Assembly (NCBI GenBank): GCA_913053795.1 | Contig: CAJXGZ010000114.1 | Coordinates: 1-7,414 of the forward strand | DNA length: 7,414 nucleotides | Source: an uncultured Rhodospirillales bacterium | Lineage (GTDB): Bacteria > Pseudomonadota > Alphaproteobacteria > Rhodospirillales > 2-02-FULL-58-16 | Direction: 5' to 3' | Shown: one piece after another, positions 6,433 through 7,414 of the stretch | Numbering within the stretch: the stretch's first letter is position 1 | Layout of the letters: each line of letters begins with the position of its first letter | Translations under genes and position numbers: made by a program | Notes under the pieces: model-generated | Database searches by the model: none | Told to the model about the DNA's origin: nothing | What the model saw: the letters and a program-made list of their open reading frames with translations, nothing else

Positions 6433-7413
6433 GGGGCCGGGGGTCAATTGCGGGATATCCGTGGGCGCCGGCGCGCCGGCTTCCGGGACCCCGGGACTTT
6501 CTTGCTTATGATTGGCCTGCTTAAGATTGGCCTGCTTATGATTGGCCCGCCACGTTTCCGTCAGCTTTTTGGCCTCGGTGATTTGGGCGGACGTCATTGT
6601 TTCAGCGGCCGCGTCGCGGGCCGCCGCCGCCTTTTCATGACCCTGGGATGCGGCCAGGTCCAACCACATGTTGGCCATAACGGGGTCCGTTTCGACGCCG
6701 TCGCCTTTGTCGTACATGACGCCAAGGGCGTATTGGGCTTCGGCCAGTCCTTGCTCGGCGGCCTTGCGCCGCCAGATGGCGGCCTCTCCGTGGTCTCTAA
6801 AAACGCCTTTTCCCTTCATATACACGTCGGCGACGGCCAGTTGGGCTTTGGCGTGGTTTTGCTCGGCCGCTTCCAGGTAAAAGCTCAAGGCGCTTTCGTC
6901 GTCTTTAGAAACGCCCCGGCCCTCGGAATGTAGGCCGCCAAGGGTGTATTGGGCCTCGGCGACGCCCTCGTCCGCCGCCTTGTTAAGCATGCGCACGGCT
7001 TCCTTGTCATTTTGCTGGACGCCTTTGCCTTCAAGAAGCATATGGCCAAAGTCGGACTGGGCCTGGGCGTCCCCATCCTTGGCGAGCATGAATTTCCATT
7101 GCGCCACCTCGGTGTCGTTGCGGGGTTTCGCTTCGCCGTTACGATACATGCCGGACAGGAATTTCCTGGCTTTTGAGTTTCCTTGGAGGGCGGCCAAGCG
7201 GAACCAATCGGCGGCTTTTTCGTAGTCTTGAGTCAAGCCGATGCCTTTGAGGCGCATGACGCCGAGGTTGTTTTGCGCCGCGATATGTCCTTGCATGGCG
7301 GCCTTGCGGTACCATTCGGCGGCCTCGATCAGGTCTTGCGGCGCGCCTCGGCCTTTGCGGTACATGACGCCGAGGTTGTTCTGGGCGTCGGCGTCTCCTT
7401 TTTCCGCCGCGGC
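6427..7413 (-). CDS. Sel1-repeat (tetratricopeptide-like) protein, N-terminal part outside the window
   Basis: The frame is open to the right edge; 328 C-terminal residues are visible. They form seven tandem 36-residue Sel1-like repeats, the first cut by the window edge, following 'A.AQ..LG.MY..G.GV..D...A..W...AA..G'. Examples are AQNNLGVMYRKGRG, AQYALGVMYDKGDGV and AQYTLGGLHSEGRGV. The third repeat (ARKFLSGMYRNGEA) is the most degenerate. The repeats end in a helical cap (AAAARDAAAETMTSAQ) and a tail of about 50 residues rich in N, K, Q, P and A, with a small internal repeat. Sel1 repeats build alpha-solenoids for protein-protein contacts and occur in signalling, envelope and host-interaction proteins; the partner here is unknown. 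Any signal peptide or catalytic domain would be in the missing N-terminus. An ATG at 7363-7365 exists in frame but is clearly internal, since an upstream repeat continues through it. Confidence 0.9.
   Translation of the reverse strand, partial: AAAEKGDADAQNNLGVMYRKGRGAPQDLIEAAEWYRKAAMQGHIAAQNNLGVMRLKGIGLTQDYEKAADWFRLAALQGNSKARKFLSGMYRNGEAKPRNDTEVAQWKFMLAKDGDAQAQSDFGHMLLEGKGVQQNDKEAVRMLNKAADEGVAEAQYTLGGLHSEGRGVSKDDESALSFYLEAAEQNHAKAQLAVADVYMKGKGVFRDHGEAAIWRRKAAEQGLAEAQYALGVMYDKGDGVETDPVMANMWLDLAASQGHEKAAAARDAAAETMTSAQITEAKKLTETWRANHKQANLKQANHKQESPGVPEAGAPAPTDIPQLTPGPN
6502..6546 (-). repeat. Three tandem 15-bp repeats in the 3' end of the Sel1 gene
   Basis: On the + strand the units are TTGCTTATGATTGGC (6502-6516), CTGCTTAAGATTGGC (6517-6531) and CTGCTTATGATTGGC (6532-6546). 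They differ at only one or two bases. Read on the coding strand they give ANHKQ-ANLKQ-ANHKQ in the protein tail. Being a multiple of three, gain or loss of units keeps the frame, so copy number may vary between strains. Confidence 0.9.
7255..7380 (-). repeat. Near-identical DNA in adjacent Sel1 repeats
   Basis: The 18-base string CATGACGCCGAGGTTGTT occurs at 7255-7272 and again at 7363-7380, exactly 108 bases (36 codons) apart. It encodes NNLGVM in two consecutive Sel1 units. Identity at DNA level between neighbouring units points to fairly recent unit duplication or gene conversion, whereas the more distal units have diverged. Confidence 0.75.
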
Positions 7414-7414
7414 G

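Noticed and set aside
6448..6933. Plus-strand open frame opposite the Sel1 gene
   Set aside because: The translation is a G/L/R-rich shadow of the Sel1 repeats, and the minus-strand repeat periodicity is unmistakable.
7363..7365. ATG on the minus strand as the start of the Sel1 gene
   Set aside because: The Sel1 consensus (AQNNLGV) continues in frame upstream to the window edge, so this methionine is the internal one of the repeat motif.

Overview
The window looks like chromosome of an alphaproteobacterium, probably Rhodospirillales-like. The grounds are the gene order fliE-fliQ-fliR-flhB followed directly by a CckA-type hybrid kinase, a MucR/PhrR-style short XRE regulator typical of that class, and moderately GC-rich coding sequence with NNC/NNG-biased codons. 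The assignment rests on gene content and protein motifs read by eye, not on a database search.

Region 1 (about 1-2419) is the 3' part of a flagellar operon on the + strand. It holds the C-terminus of the basal-body protein FliE, then FliQ, FliR and FlhB, three of the integral-membrane parts of the flagellar type III export apparatus. FlhB has the intact NPTH autocleavage site that controls the switch in export specificity. Region 2 (2420-4966) is an 848-residue hybrid histidine kinase of the CckA type (two membrane segments, three PAS-like regions, HisKA, HATPase, receiver). Its GTG start abuts the flhB stop codon, so it is probably co-transcribed and translationally coupled with the export genes. 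In alphaproteobacteria CckA feeds phosphate through ChpT to CtrA, which controls the cell cycle and/or motility, so structural genes and their likely upstream regulator are physically joined here.

Region 3 (4989-5876) is purU, formyltetrahydrofolate deformylase, 22 bases after the kinase. Region 4 (5877-6358) is an AT-rich spacer with a good sigma-70-like promoter and a clear ribosome binding site, driving a small helix-turn-helix regulator. A strong hairpin (6391-6432) separates it from region 5, a convergent minus-strand gene for a Sel1-repeat protein that runs off the right edge of the window.

There is no RNA gene, CRISPR array, insertion sequence or obvious horizontal island. I see no clear new system: most of the window is ordinary core genome. 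The points worth a second look are a non-FliE-like, unusually GC-rich stretch at the extreme left edge (possible chimera), the kinase-flagellar coupling, a 26-bp-spaced motif ahead of the regulator, the shared terminator hairpin, and recent-looking repeats in the Sel1 gene.
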